Shown here: positions 33,640 to 45,349 of the stretch, in pieces
How the letters are laid out: each line of letters starts with the position of its first letter
How positions within the stretch are numbered: the first letter of the stretch is position 1
NCBI GenBank assembly: GCA_007570785.1
Contig: ML660211.1
Coordinates: forward strand, 2,719,947 to 2,783,946
Direction: 5' to 3'
DNA: 64,000 nt
Source of the DNA: Antilocapra americana
Taxonomy: Eukaryota; Chordata; Mammalia; Artiodactyla; Antilocapridae
The notes under the pieces: model-generated
The model's database searches: none
The model's input: the letters and a program-made list of their open reading frames with translations, nothing else
What the model was told of the DNA's origin: nothing
Made by a program: the position numbers and the translations under genes

Positions 33640-34175
33640 CTCCAAGTATCTCCAAATTGCTCTCCAATTTGCCTTTCCTGCTTAACAGTTTTACCTTTAA
33701 CCACCTCTGTCTCTAATTCATCGCTTTATTACTAATAACGTATCTGTTCTAAGCTCAATACTAATAGTTTCAATAACCAGCTCAAAGTTTTTCTCATTGC
33801 ATTTGGCCTATCATTCAAGGCCTTTCCTCTGCCTACTCTACTCTTTCTTATTCTCCAGCCACACTGTAATTTTTGTGTTACCTAAAGCACTTTATACCTC
33901 TGGTCTATCTATGTGCAGTAGTTTTTTTATTTTTCTTTCTTATCCTTTCTCATTTCCCATCTCTTAAATGTTAGGATTCTCTTCATACTCTAACACCTCA
34001 ATCATATTTCTATAAATGATGATGCCTTCTGCCCTTATTACCTTAAATCTACATAAGCCTAATGTAAGTGTCTTGAAGAAAAATGTTACATGGGGTCTGT
34101 CTTTGTATTACTCAGTCTAACACGGAGTTAGCATTCACTGATCTTTTTTGCATTCATGAATGCATGAAAGAATAA
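33640..34175 (+). mobile_element. LINE L2
   Basis: Sense L2: 'ctcattgcatttggcctatc', 'attcaaggcctttcctctgc', 'attctccagccacactgtaa', and a tail with 'tctgtctttgtattactcag'. The middle part is degraded. Confidence 0.65.
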
Positions 34176-36724
34176 GCAGGTAAAATGTACTAGTGATCCT
34201 CAGTTATGAATTTCTACAAGATTTAGTTCTGGGATTTAACAAGAGTTATTTTGATTCTTGAGCACCTCTGAAATTTTAAGACATACTGAGAAGTTTATCC
34301 ACCTAGGTTAGACTGCCATGTTTGATAAGTTGCCCTGACTGTGCAGAAGAAAGGCTTTAACACAGTTGCTGAAAAGGTTATATGACTATTATAGCAATGG
34401 TTAAGTAGAACTTCTGTGTTAGGTAACAAGAATCAGCCATTCTTCCAAATCACTTGGAATTTGACATCTAGACAATTACCTCAGGTATAATTGTACAAGT
34501 AAAAAATAGTATTTTATATACATGTACACATATACATGCTGACATTATATTTCATATAATGTAGTTAGAGAATAAGCATCCCTAAGATATGTTTCCAATG
34601 AGTTTAATTAGATGACCCTAAAGGCAGGTGCCCTAGCAGTGCTATAGATATTTTGCATTTAGGAAAATACATTATAAACAAACTGTTAAATATAGCGTCT
34701 TCCAAAGGATACACAAGCCCAAGAAGCCATCGATTTGCAAATTGCTTAGCAACATAGTCATAACATTTCTGAAATCTAGAAACTAAGGATGCCAAAGATA
34801 TAACCTTATAGTTAGTTTCATGTCCCATTGTGAGGTATGGGGATAATTATGTTAGGCAATGAGCAACTTAAAAAATACAGTTTAAGTAACTTATTTTTAT
34901 GCAATTTCATTAAAGAGCATATTTTTAAATAGTTTTGACAGTTTCCTGCATCCTGTATCTCTTATTAGATTTGCTATGACCCTATGGTGAGAGGAATAGC
35001 TAAAATGTAGGGGGAAAGAATTAGAATTTAAAGTGTCTTTGACCTGTTTGAGAAATGGTTAGTAGTAATGCTTTGTGTTGCCTTCATTTTCCCATGTACT
35101 GCTTGCTCTGACTGCTAAAAACAGAACAAAGAAAATTCATTTAAATTTGAGCAAGAGTAATTTGAATCAAGCATAAGAAAACTCTTTCTGTTTCAAAGAG
35201 AAGTTAGACATGAAAGTGAATTATTGATGAAAGCTGTATTTTCCCATTCATTGAAAATCATTAAATATGGACAAACCATGATTTGGACCAAAAAGTCAAG
35301 GTATAGATAATGGAGTAAAATTGATGGCCATACTCTTAAAATCACTGTTTCCTCTTTCTTCTAATTTATATCTCAATCTTTTCTTTTATTAACTTTAGGC
35401 AAATAAATGAATATGCATTCTACCTATATACAATAATTATTTTAATAAAATCATAGTAGTTGGCATTGATTGTGAACTAGACGTTTTTAGTGAAGTGATT
35501 TAGGTGAAATTTTCACACAATTTACATGATAGTGACAAAACAAACAATGAGTCTTCTCTCTTGGGGATTTTAAACGTAAAACACAGAATCAGTTTTCTTT
35601 TTTCGTTTTCAAAGAGAAGAAGTTGACATATACACAGGCAATCAGCCATCTCCTACTGGTGACACTCTGTAGTAGAAAATTCAGCCTTGTCCAAAGAGAG
35701 GTCTGCCATGTGCCCTTGGCTTCTAAGCTATGACCTGTGTCATACATGAACCAAGTGACTTTGTTTGGATGAGGACTGACCACACCCAGTAAACACGGAG
35801 TAGGGGCTGGCCATGTCAGAAAGACCAACAAGTGATTTTCAAGGGGACCCTTGGGTCATGTAGGATCAGAACTCAGAGACTGAGTTCAGTTATGTGGGCA
35901 GTTAAGCAATTAATCAATTATAGGTACATAATCAATCTCCAAAAAAAAATCTCTGAAAATAGAGATGCAGGTGAACATCCTCAATTTGCAGTACTCTTGG
36001 CACATTGCCACATATCAGTCTGGGAAGGTAATGCTGCCTAAGGACCACGGAAGCTTCAGGTCTGGAACACTTTCAGGTTCTGTCCTGTTCATCTCTCCCT
36101 GTGGCTTACCCTTATTTGTTTCCTTTCTCTGTAATAAACTGTAGTCATGCATATAATGGCTCTGAGTGAGTTCTATATGTCCTTCTTGTGAATTATTGAA
36201 TGTGAGCATGGTTTTAGAAAAATCTGCAAGCCTGTACTTGGTGTCTGATTGGAGAGCAGTTTTCATACTGTGGCCTCAAACTTTGCATTTTGGCCAGCTG
36301 TGTGTGGACTTGCAAAGAATTATTTGAATCTAAAGTTCAAGAAAACAGAGCTTTCTGGAGAAAGATAGAGTATAGATTTAGAGGATAAAAAATTTGCCCT
36401 TTAACGTGTTCATAATCTTCAGAAAGATAAAAGCCTAGAAGTTTCCATACCATTGTGGAATAATGTCATTTTGGTTATTTTTCTACTGAGGGATACCAGG
36501 TATCATCCCTAATCACTGCTAGTTATTTTTCATTAAGTTAGAGTGTCAGAAAAAATAATATGCAACTAAGTTGCTACAGTCTCCACTTCTATAAGTGGTC
36601 ATGATCAAAGTAACCCATGGGTTAGAACACTGCTCACAAAAGTGAAATATGATGTTTTTGTTACTAAAAGAGCCAATCAACATTGTGTATCATTTTAAAT
36701 GATAAATTGTGCAAAGTACAAAAC
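34176..36724. other. No gene; largest repeat-poor stretch of the window
   Basis: About 2.5 kb with no repeat I recognise and no credible protein frame. The open frames of 69-83 codons near 34604-36266 have no domain and no supporting context. It is AT-rich and probably single copy. It is a candidate interval for conserved non-coding elements. Confidence 0.45.
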
Positions 36725-36850
36725 GCTCTGCTAATTGTTTTATGTACACTAGGAGTTTATCATTAAGCTGACCTGTGAGGTAGATGCTAATAGTCTCCTT
36801 TAAAGATGAGGAAATTGAGGAAATCAAAAGTAAAGTTCCTTGTTTATTGA
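36725..36850 (-). mobile_element. SINE MIR, antisense fragment
   Basis: Antisense MIR: 'gttttatgtacactaggagt', 'gacctgtgaggtagatgcta', 'aaagatgaggaaattgagga'. Confidence 0.72.
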
Positions 36851-36869
36851 CCCATCATGCCATACTCAG

Positions 36870-38740
36870 GCCTTACAAATAGCTGTGAAAAGACTGGAAG
36901 TGAAAAGCAAGGGAGAAAAGGAAAGATATTCCCATCTGAATGCAGATTTCCAAAGAATAGCAAGGAGAGATAGGAAAGCCTTCCTCAGTGATCAATGCAA
37001 ATAAATAGAGGAAAACAATGGAATGGGAAAGATGAGAGATCTCTTCAAGAAAATTAGAGATACCAAGGGAACATATTATGCAAAGATGGGCTCAATAAAG
37101 GACAGAAATGGTAGGGACCTAACAGAAGCAGAAGATATTAAGAAGAGGTGGAAGAATACACAGAAGAATTGTACAAAAAAGATCTTCACGACTCAGATAA
37201 TTATGATGGTGTGATCACTCACCTACAGCCAGGCATCCTGGAATGTGAAATCAACTGGGCCTTAGAAAGCATCACTACGAACAAAGCTAGTGGAGGTGAT
37301 GGAATTCCAGTTGAGCTATTTCAGATCCTGAAAGATGATGCTGTGAAAGTGTTGCATGCAGTATGCTAGCAAATATGGAAAACTCAGCAGTGGCCACAGA
37401 ACTGGAAAAGGTCACTTTTCATTCCAATCCCAAAGAAAGGCAATGCTAAAGAATGCTTGAATTATCACACAGTTTCACTCATCTCACATGCTAGTAAAGT
37501 AATGCTTAAAATTCCCCAAGCCAGGCTTCAGCAATACATGATCCATGAACTTGCACATGTTCAAGCTGGTTTTAGAAAAGGCAGAGGAACCAGAGATCAA
37601 ATTGCCAACATCTGCTGGATCACTGAAAAAGCAAGAGAGTTACAGAAAAACACCTACTTCTCCTTTATTGTCTATGCAAAACTTTTGACCGTGTGGATCA
37701 CAACAAACTGTGGCAAGTTCTGAAAGAAATGGGAATACCAGACCACCTAACCTGCCTCCTGAGAAACCTGTATACAGGTCAGGAAGCAACAGTTAGAACT
37801 GGACATGAAACAACAGAATGGTTCAAAATAGGCAAAGGAGTACGTCAAGGCTGTATATTGTCACCCTGCTTATTTAACTTATATGTGGAATACATTGTGA
37901 GAAACGCTGGGCTGGGTGAAGCACAGCTGGAATCACAATTGCTGGGAGAAGTATCAATAACCTCAGATATGCAGATGACACCATCCTTATGGCAGAAAGG
38001 GAAGAAGAACTAAAGATCCTCTTGATGAAAGTGAAAGAGGAGAGTGAAAAAGTTGGCTTAAAACTCAACATTCAGAAAACTGAGATTATGGCATCTGGTC
38101 CCATTCATGGCAAATAGATGTGGAAACAGTGGCTGACTTTATTTTTCTGGGCTCCAAAATCACTGCAGATGGTGATTGCAGCAATGAAATTAAAACATGC
38201 TTACTCCTTGGAAGGAAAGTTATGAACAACCTAGACAGCATATTAAAAAGCAGACACATTACTTTGCCAACAAAGGTCCATCTAGTTAAGGCTATGGTTT
38301 TTCCAGTGGTCATGTATGGATGTGAGAGTTGAACTATAAAGAAAGCTCAGCACCAAAGAATTGATGCTTTTGAACTGTGTTGTTGGAGAAGACTCTTGAG
38401 AGTCTCTTGGAATTCAGTGAGATCCAACCAGTCCATCCTAAAGGAGATTAGTCCTGGGTGTTCATTGGAAGGACTGATATTGAAGCTGAAACTACAGTGC
38501 TTTGGCCACCTCATGCAAAGAGCTGATTCATTGGAAAAGACCTCAATTCTGGGAAAGATTGAGGGCAGGAGGAGAAGAGGATGACAGAGGATGAGATGGT
38601 TGGATGGCATCATTGACTCGATGGCCATGGGTCTGGGTAGACTCTGGGAGTTGGTGATGGACAGGGAAGCCTGGCGTGCTGCGGCTCATGGGATCGCAAA
38701 GAGTCAGACATGACTGAGCAACTGAATTGAACTGAACTAA
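36870..38740 (+). mobile_element. LINE BovB, 5'-truncated (1.87 kb)
   Basis: The longest uninterrupted BovB copy here. It runs from a point upstream of the RT domain ('agctgtgaaaagactggaag') through RT to the 3' tail 'gactgagcaactgaattgaa'. Family members are about 3 kb, so the endonuclease half is missing. Its last 640 bp or so are repeated in inverted orientation at 40135-40795. An L1 3' end starts about 45 bp downstream. No clear duplication. Confidence 0.96.
37023..38117 (+). pseudogene. BovB reverse transcriptase, broken
   Basis: RT of an RTE-clade LINE, which copies RNA into DNA at the nicked target. The frame is split. The first part (37023 on) shifts near 37150. The second (37148-37723) has an in-frame TAG at 37367-37369. 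It shifts again near 37690. The third (37693-38013) carries a VRQGCILSPCLFN block. The catalytic YADD box (37968-37979) lies in yet another frame, which stops at TAG 38115-38117. The conserved RT blocks are readable in order, but at least three frameshifts and one early stop make it dead. Confidence 0.93.
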
Positions 38741-38784
38741 AGACATTTTTAGGTGGTGTTTGAAGGCAAAATTAAGATATATCT

Positions 38785-39275
38785 TTTAAAAATTATTTTA
38801 TATTGAAGTGTAGTTGATGTTAGTTTCAGGTATACAGCAAAGTGATTCTATTATATGTATACATGTATCCTTTATCAAATTCTTTTCCTGTTTAGATTAT
38901 CACAGAGTATTGAGCATAGTTCCCTGTATATCCTTGTTGGTTATCCATTTTAAGTAGAGCAGAGTGTGCATGTTTATCATAAACTCCTAACCTCTCCCTT
39001 CCCCCCAATAACCATAACTTCATTTTCTGAGTCTGTTTCTATTTTGTAAATAAGTTCATTTGTATCAATTTTTTTAGACTTCAAATGTACGAGATATCAT
39101 GTGATATTTATCTCTATCTCTTATTTCATTTTGTATGAGAATCTCTAGGTCTGTCCATGTTGTTGCAAATGGCATGATTTCATTCTTTTCAGTGGGTGAG
39201 TAACATTCTATTGTGTGTATGTACCATATCTTCTTTATCCATTCATCAGTCAATAGATATTCAGGTTGCCTCATT
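38785..39275 (-). mobile_element. LINE L1 (artiodactyl type) 3' end, antisense
   Basis: Antisense 3' UTR ('gtgtagttgatgttagtttc', 'agcatagttccctgtatatc') then the ORF2 end ('tggtgagtaacattctattg'-like, 'ttctttatccattcatcag'). A minus-strand frame (39074-39313) still reads the ORF2 C-terminus 'TDEWIKKIWYIHTIE', but it is diverged. Confidence 0.88.
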
Positions 39276-39391
39276 AATCCCACAAATGTAATCATACAAT
39301 TAAAAATGAGCATTGACCAATTTCCTAAAATAGAAATAAGGTGCTAGGATAAGGATATAAGGATATAGTTATGTCACGCCAGAGTGTCTTT

Positions 39392-39511
39392 TGGGAAGGG
39401 GCATGGCGTATTAGGCAGCTTGCAGGATCTTAATTCCCCCAGCCAGTAATTGATCTCAGGCCATAGAAGTGAAAGCCCAGAATCCTAACCATTATACCAC
39501 CAGGGAATGCC
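39392..39511 (-). mobile_element. CHR-type tRNA-Glu SINE, antisense
   Basis: Differs from Bov-tA: the body 'ggcagcttgcaggatcttaa' and 'ttcccccagccagtaattga' and the head 'ctaaccattataccaccagg' belong to the older cetartiodactyl tRNA-Glu SINE group (CHR-1/CHR-2). Flanked by 18-bp duplications with two differences: TCACGCCAGAGTGTCTTT (39374-39391) and TCACTCCAGAGTATCTTT (39512-39529). Confidence 0.88.
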
Positions 39512-39529
39512 TCACTCCAGAGTATCTTT

Positions 39530-40134
39530 ATGCCTGAAGACTGTAGGACTCAGCAGTGAGAATCATACAGAAGAGAGAAAAAAACAAGAGATTAAAAATG
39601 CTAAAGAAAAAGCTCTTTTGTTGTCATTTATATTTAAAAATGAATTTTAAAAATAAATTTACCTTTCAAAGTACTTAACATTAAAAATGTCACTGCAGAT
39701 TTTATATTTGTTTAATATATTTTTATGTCTCCTTTCTGAGTTTTACATGGAAATTTATTTCCTCATTTGAAGAAACCAGGACAAATGAGAACTAAAATGA
39801 ATAAAAATAGTATAAAGTAGTGAAGTTAACACAATAAATCATGCTTTCAAGATATTGACAGATATTATCTATAAGTACCTCCAAGAGTGCTTCCTAAACA
39901 AGATGATACAATTGAAAGAGCTAATTCTTAAGTAGGTTGATAAGGAGACCAGAGCCCTCATCGAAGAGAAAGGGAAAATCATTGCTTTCTACATTGCTTT
40001 ATCTTAGTCACATAAGACTTTTTTTCTTAAACTGAGTCATTAAGACAACAATCTATTTTGCCTCAGACTAACTCTCTTTAGCCCAGAGCTAAAGATTGCA
40101 TGCCAAAATAACATCTTGCTCAAGGGTATATTGT
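39530..40134. other. No gene; unassigned
   Basis: About 600 bp of A-rich sequence without a recognised repeat. Confidence 0.35.
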
Positions 40135-41153
40135 TTCTTAATTCAGTCATTTAGTTGTGTCCAACTTTTTGTGATCCCATGGACTGCAACACGCCAGGCT
40201 TCCCTGTCCATCACCAACTCCCAGAGCTTACTCACACTCATGCCCATCGAGTCGGTGATGCCATCCAACCACCTCATCCTCTGCTGTCCCCTTCTCCTTC
40301 CATCTTCACTCTTTCCCAGCATCAGGGTCTTCTCCAATGAGTCAGTTCTTCATGTCAGGTGGCCAAAGTATTGGAATTTCACCTTCATCATCAGTCCTTC
40401 CAATGAATATTCAGGACTGATTGCCTTTAGGACTGACTGACTGGATTTCCTTGCAGTCCAAAGTACTCTCAAGAGTCTTCTCCAACACCACAGTTCAAAA
40501 GGGTCAGTTCTTCAGCACTCAGCTTTCTTTATAGTCCAACTCTCACATCCATACATGACTACTGGAAAAATCATAGCTTTGACTAGATGGACTTTGTTGG
40601 CAAAGTAATATCTCTGCTTTTCAACATGCTGTCTAGGTTGTTCATAGGTTTTTCTCCCAAGGAGCAAGTGTCTTTTAATTTCCTAGCTTCAGTCACCATC
40701 TGCAGTAATTTTGGAGACCCCCAAAAATAAAGTCAGCCACTGTTTCCATTCTTTCTCCATTGATTTGCCATGAAGTGATGGGACCAGATGCCATGCCACG
40801 ATATAATCATAAAGGATTTGATTTAGGTTATACCTGAATGTTCTAGTGGTTTCCCCTTCTTTTTCTCATATAAGTCTGAATTTTGCAATAAGGAGTTCAT
40901 GATCTGAGCCACAGTCAGCTCCTGGTCTCGTTTTTGCTGACTGTGTAGAGCTTCTCTATCTTTGGCTGCAAAAACATAATCAATCTTATTTCAGTATTTA
41001 CGTTCTGGTGATGTCCATGTATAGAGTATTCTCTTGTGTTGTCGGAAGAGTGTTTGCTATGACCAGTGCATTTTCTTGGCAAAACTCCGTTAGCCTTTGG
41101 CCTGCTTTGTTTTGCTCTCCAAAGCCAAATTTGCCTGTTCCTCCAGGTATCTC

Positions 41154-41600
41154 TTAACTTTCTACTTTTGCATTCCAGTCCCCTGTAATGAAAAGGACAT
41201 CTTTTGGGGGTGGTAGTTCTTGCCTAGAGAATCCCAGGGACAGAGGAGCCTGGTGGGCTGCTGTCTGTGGGGTCGCACAGAGTCGGACATGACTGAGGCG
41301 ACTTAGCAGCAGCAGCAGCAGCAGTTCTAGATGGCCTTGTAGGTCTTCATAGAACTGTTCAACCTCAGTTTCTTGAGCATTACTTGTTGGGTCATAGGTC
41401 TGGATTACTGTAATATTGAATGGTATGCCCTGGAAATGAAAAGAGATCATTCTGTCATTTTTGAGATTACATCCCAGTACTGCATTTCAGACTCTTTTGT
41501 TGACTATGATGACTACTCCATTTCTTCTAAGGGATTCTTGCCCACAGTAGTAGATATAATGGTCGTTTGCCTTAAATTCACCCATTCCAGTCCATTTTAG
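41154..41600 (-). pseudogene. BovB endonuclease remnant
   Basis: On the minus strand the endonuclease region can be followed: a VIQTYDPTSNAQETEVEQFY-like stretch near 41330-41400 and GDWNAKV close to 41160-41180. The latter matches the GDxN motif of AP-type endonucleases that nick the target in LINE insertion. The two blocks are separated by the SINE at 41221-41322, which disrupts the frame. Not functional. Confidence 0.8.
41221..41322 (+). mobile_element. 5'-truncated Bov-A SINE with (AGC)n tail, nested in BovB
   Basis: Only the last 100 bp of the BovB-derived SINE body ('ggacagaggagcctggtggg' to 'gactgaggcgacttagc'), followed by six AGC units. The 6-bp duplication AGTTCT (41215-41220, 41323-41328) matches the uninterrupted BovB sequence, which proves it is a later insertion. 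Confidence 0.9.
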
Positions 41601-42211
41601 TTCGCTGATTCTTAAAATGTCGATGTTTACTCTTGCCATCTCCAGTTTAACCACTTCCACATTTACCTTGATTCATGAACCTAACATTCCAGGTTCCTAT
41701 TCAGTGTTGTTCTTTACAGCATCATTCTTTACTTCCATCACCAGTCACATCCACAACTGGGTGTTGTTTTGGCTTTGGCTCCATCTTTTCAATCTTCCTG
41801 GAGTTATTTCTTCACTGATCTCCAGTAGCATACTGGGCACCTACCGACCTGGGGAGTTCATGTTTCATTGTCCTGTCTTTCTGCCTTTTCATACTCTTGG
41901 TGGGGTTGTTAAGGCAAGAATACTGAAGTGATTTGCCATTCCGTTCCGCAGTGGACCACGCCTTGTCAGAACTCTCCACCATGACGCATCCATCTTAGGT
42001 GGCCCTATATGGCATGGCTCATAATTTCATTGAGTTAGACAAGGCTATGGTCATGTGATCAGTTTGGTTAGTTTTCTGTGATTGTGGTTTTCACTCTGTC
42101 TGCTCTCTGATGGATAAGGATAAGAGGCTTATGGAAGCTTCCTGATGGGAGAGACCAACTAAGGAGGAAACTGTCTTGTTCTTATGGGCAGGGCCATGCT
42201 CAATAAATCTT

Positions 42212-42580
42212 CCTTTAGCTCTGTACTAATGATTCGATAACAATGTATCTTGCTCAAGGATATGTTTCTCCTTCTTAACAGGAACCTCCTAACTAATCTT
42301 CTCATCTTAATATGTAAGTTTTGGGAGTGGGTATGGTAAGACCTTAACAACCTTGAGATATTCTTTTGAAAATATATAAATCTCTTGGTAAGACCTGGGG
42401 CACTCTCTGCCCCCTTCTGATGTCTATGTCAGAAGCTTTCTCTGTCTCTTTTTCACTATAATAAAACTTTTGCCCCATGAACCTCTGAGTGACTGAAGCC
42501 ATGTCTTTAGTCTTAAAGCAATATTCTCCTCTTCAGAGATCACAAATATGACACTGTTCACTGTAAGCTATCACAGTAGG
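42212..42580 (+). mobile_element. ERV LTR fragment with TATA box and poly-A signal
   Basis: A sense LTR 3' portion of ruminant type. It has 'atgtatcttgctcaaggata', 'aacaaccttgagatattctt', a TATA-like 'aatatataaatctc' (42369-42382), 'gcactctctgcccccttctg', an AATAAAA signal near 42460, and an R/U5-like 'cctctgagtgactgaagcca'. The 5' part of U3 is absent and no internal viral sequence adjoins. It resembles class II bovine LTRs (BTLTR1 group), an assignment from memory. In principle it retains core promoter signals. Confidence 0.62.
42369..42382 (+). promoter_or_regulatory. TATA-like box in LTR
   Basis: 'aatatataaatctc' lies about 90 bp upstream of the AATAAAA motif, the usual spacing inside an LTR (TATA, R start, poly-A signal). 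There is no evidence that it is active. Confidence 0.45.
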
Positions 42581-43630
42581 GTTAATATTTTATACCAGCT
42601 TCATCTGTAAGCCCAACAGAGAAAAATATAAAAAGACTTAACTAAAAAGCAATCGTGATTTTAAAAAATATGGAAATAGATTTCCAGAAAAAGATATCAT
42701 GAGTATTCCATGGTACAGAGTTGTAGCTGCAGAAGGGCTATATCTAAATTTTAACCTAGGAATAGTTATTGAAGTTTGTTGACTCTGGATCTATATGAAG
42801 GTAAAGGTCCAGCTTCTCTATTTCTTCCTTCCTCTTCTACTGGCTTGATACAGATAAACTTGGTAATTTTGGAACTCACATGTTAAGTGTAGCAGAAGCA
42901 TAAAGTAGAGGGATCCTAGTATCTGAATTAACACTTGGATGAGAACTGACAAGGCACATTTATTTAGTAATTAATATGGACAAAAATTAAACTTTTAGTA
43001 TGTTCGAGAAGTTGTGTATTCCAGATCAAATACATCTCAGCACAGAACATTTTTTACTAATGCAGTAAGAATTCTAAAACACAAAATGCCAAAGCAAGTT
43101 CTATGATGGTTATGGGAATTTATGAATTATTGCATAGTAAATGTATAAACAAAATTGATTCAAAGACTATGAGATTGAAAGTGCATCTTGAAAAATGTAC
43201 AGGCATCTATTCATGCCTTCTAGTCTAGCATGTGTTTGTATCAATGATTTACTCATTCAAATGAGTTTCTACATATTAAAATTCCAATATTAAGATTATT
43301 ATTTTAAAGTTTATTTTTATTTCTATGCATATTTTACTATTAAATAACCTACTGGATTGTGTTATAAATTCTGAGAACAAAAGATATTTCAAGAATTTAT
43401 CACATAAATCTGAGAACTTTGCACTTTTAACTTTTTTACAACTTCTCTGAATGATCATCTCTGGGTTTAAGCTGTTGTAAATACAAAATGAATGTATCCT
43501 CTTTGAGGAATTGAAAGCAGAATTCTTTGTTCTAGTGGTGTAGGAATTGTGCTGACAGTGATATATTTAAAAGATATTTTCAAGTTGGATGTACTTGATA
43601 AATGCTTTGTGATATTAAGAGTCACTTGAT
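42581..43630. other. No gene; unassigned
   Basis: About 1.05 kb of AT-rich sequence, no recognised repeat or coding frame. Confidence 0.4.
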
Positions 43631-43647
43631 TATAAAGAAGTACTTTA

Positions 43648-44043
43648 TTTTTTATTGAAGTATAGTTGATTTACAACGTTGTGTTAATGGTAATTAACAA
43701 CTGTACAGCAAAGTAATTCAGTTATACACTTATACCTTATTTTTTTTCCATTTTGGTTAATCATAAGATACTGAATATAGTTCTCTGTGCTAAATGGTAT
43801 GACCTTGTTGTTTACCCATTCTCTATATAAAAGCTTACATCTGCTAACCCCAACCTCCCATCCCATCCCTCTCCCCACCCCCCTCCCCCTTGGCAACCAC
43901 GATTCTGTTCTCTATGTCTGTGAGTCCGTTCTTATTTTATAGATAGGTTCATTTGTGTCATCCTTTAGATTCCATGTATAAGTGATACCACATGGTACTG
44001 TCTTTCTCTTTCTGACTTCACTTAGTAAGATAATCTCTGCTTG
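43648..44043 (-). mobile_element. LINE L1 (artiodactyl type) 3' end, antisense
   Basis: Antisense 3' UTR: 'gaagtatagttgatttacaa', 'gatactgaatatagttctct', a C-rich run (43850-43892) and 'tctatgtctgtgagtccgtt'. A 17-bp duplication with two differences flanks it: TATAAAGAAGTACTTTA (43631-43647) and TATAAAGAAATATTTTA (44044-44060). Confidence 0.92.
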
Positions 44044-44060
44044 TATAAAGAAATATTTTA

Positions 44061-45349
44061 AAGTTTGAGAAAAATGTTAGCATGTTAAAGAGACATCATG
44101 AATTCTGTACTAACTGATGAGTTAGGGGGGTCTCTGTGAGGCTCTTGGGCTCATGACAACACCGGAGGTGTATTCCAAGAGTGAGAATCCCAAGAAAGTA
44201 AGGCAAAAGAACCTGACAGTATGATGATCTGTGTCAGAAATAATACAGCATCATCACCCCACATTCTGTTGTCTGATGTTGTCACAAGTATCTCCCTATG
44301 TTCAGGATGTGAGAGTGAGGAAAAAGGCCCAGCAATTGATGTGAGGCATGTCTGGATCAGAGTCACAGTGTGAGATCATGTAGAATGGGAGAGATCACTG
44401 TGGCCATCTTTGGAAAATACAGTCTGTCTCAAGGATACAGTAGAGAAATTAAAACTTCCACAGTTGAGGAAGTAATTCAGATAGTAAAGTCCTGAGTATG
44501 AGACTTGGATGGTCAGAGTTGCCAGCAGTCAATTTGAGAAGCCAGGTGTGTGTGCTGCTGATTTGGGGCAGGGTGTGGAAGCTATCATGACTGTTACTGC
44601 ACTGCCCAGCATTTAGTGATGGGCTTGGCCGCTGGTCACAGTCACCGCCATACGGAGAGGGAGTGAAGACCAGCTGGAACATGGGGACCAACCCTGTGGC
44701 TGCTTGTCAGGGCATGAATCGAACCACGATGGCCTTCAGAAGGTCATGCCATCTGTGTTTCTCCCATCTCCAAAGTCTTGTACTATTTACTTTTGTAGGT
44801 TATGAGAAATGTAATTCCTTCTTAACAAATTTGCTGTTGTACAAACCACCAAATGACCTAATATGATCTGGGAAGAAGGCAGCAAAGATGAAGCTGTCAT
44901 ATTTCAACTGGCCCCTGAGGGAGCTTTCTTCTCTGGCTGCTCAAGTTGAGCACACTTAGGTAGACTTGAGGATAGGGAGACAGGAGAACTATTAGTATTT
45001 GCTGATACAAATAGTGTGATATGAGTGTTCTCAGAAGAAGATAAAATCATCAAAAATGATACGACACATCTTTACAAGGTAACTTATATACAGTTAAACT
45101 CTATGAAGCATATAGCTTTTTGACACAGAGCATGGATGGCACCTCTCCTTTCTTTATATTGCTAGATGTGCCTACAAAAAATCTTGCAATGTTTCTAAAA
45201 ATAATCTCTGAGCTTAACCTTGGAATTCCTAAGGATAGTGAGGGACATTGAAAAGAGATCACAAATTAATTCTCAAGTGTGAAGATTCTGAGCTCATGTT
45301 TTAGTTTCAAGACATCTTAAACTTCATGTAAATGAAAGAAGAATCTTTG
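44061..45349. other. No gene; unassigned
   Basis: About 1.3 kb. The part 44100-44870 has the GC-richer, purine/pyrimidine-mixed look of an old LTR or similar repeat but I cannot assign it. Open frames at 44151-44866 (67-80 codons) lie on both strands and have no domain. Confidence 0.35.

Larger units (their letters stand above)
40135..42211 (-). mobile_element. LINE BovB, internally deleted, antisense (2.1 kb)
   Basis: The 3' part (40135 to about 40795) is joined directly to the 5' half (about 40797 to 42211). The join lies near 'gatgccatgccacgatataa'. The 5' half covers the AP-type endonuclease region and leader up to 'gggccatgctcaataaatct'. The missing segment is the RT domain that is present in 36870-38740. 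A partial SINE (41221-41322) sits in the endonuclease region, and an ERV LTR fragment abuts the 5' end. It is the only BovB copy here that retains the 5' half. Confidence 0.92.

Noticed and set aside
37023..38117. A functional BovB reverse transcriptase
   Set aside because: The conserved blocks lie in several different frames with an internal TAG, so no intact protein can be made.
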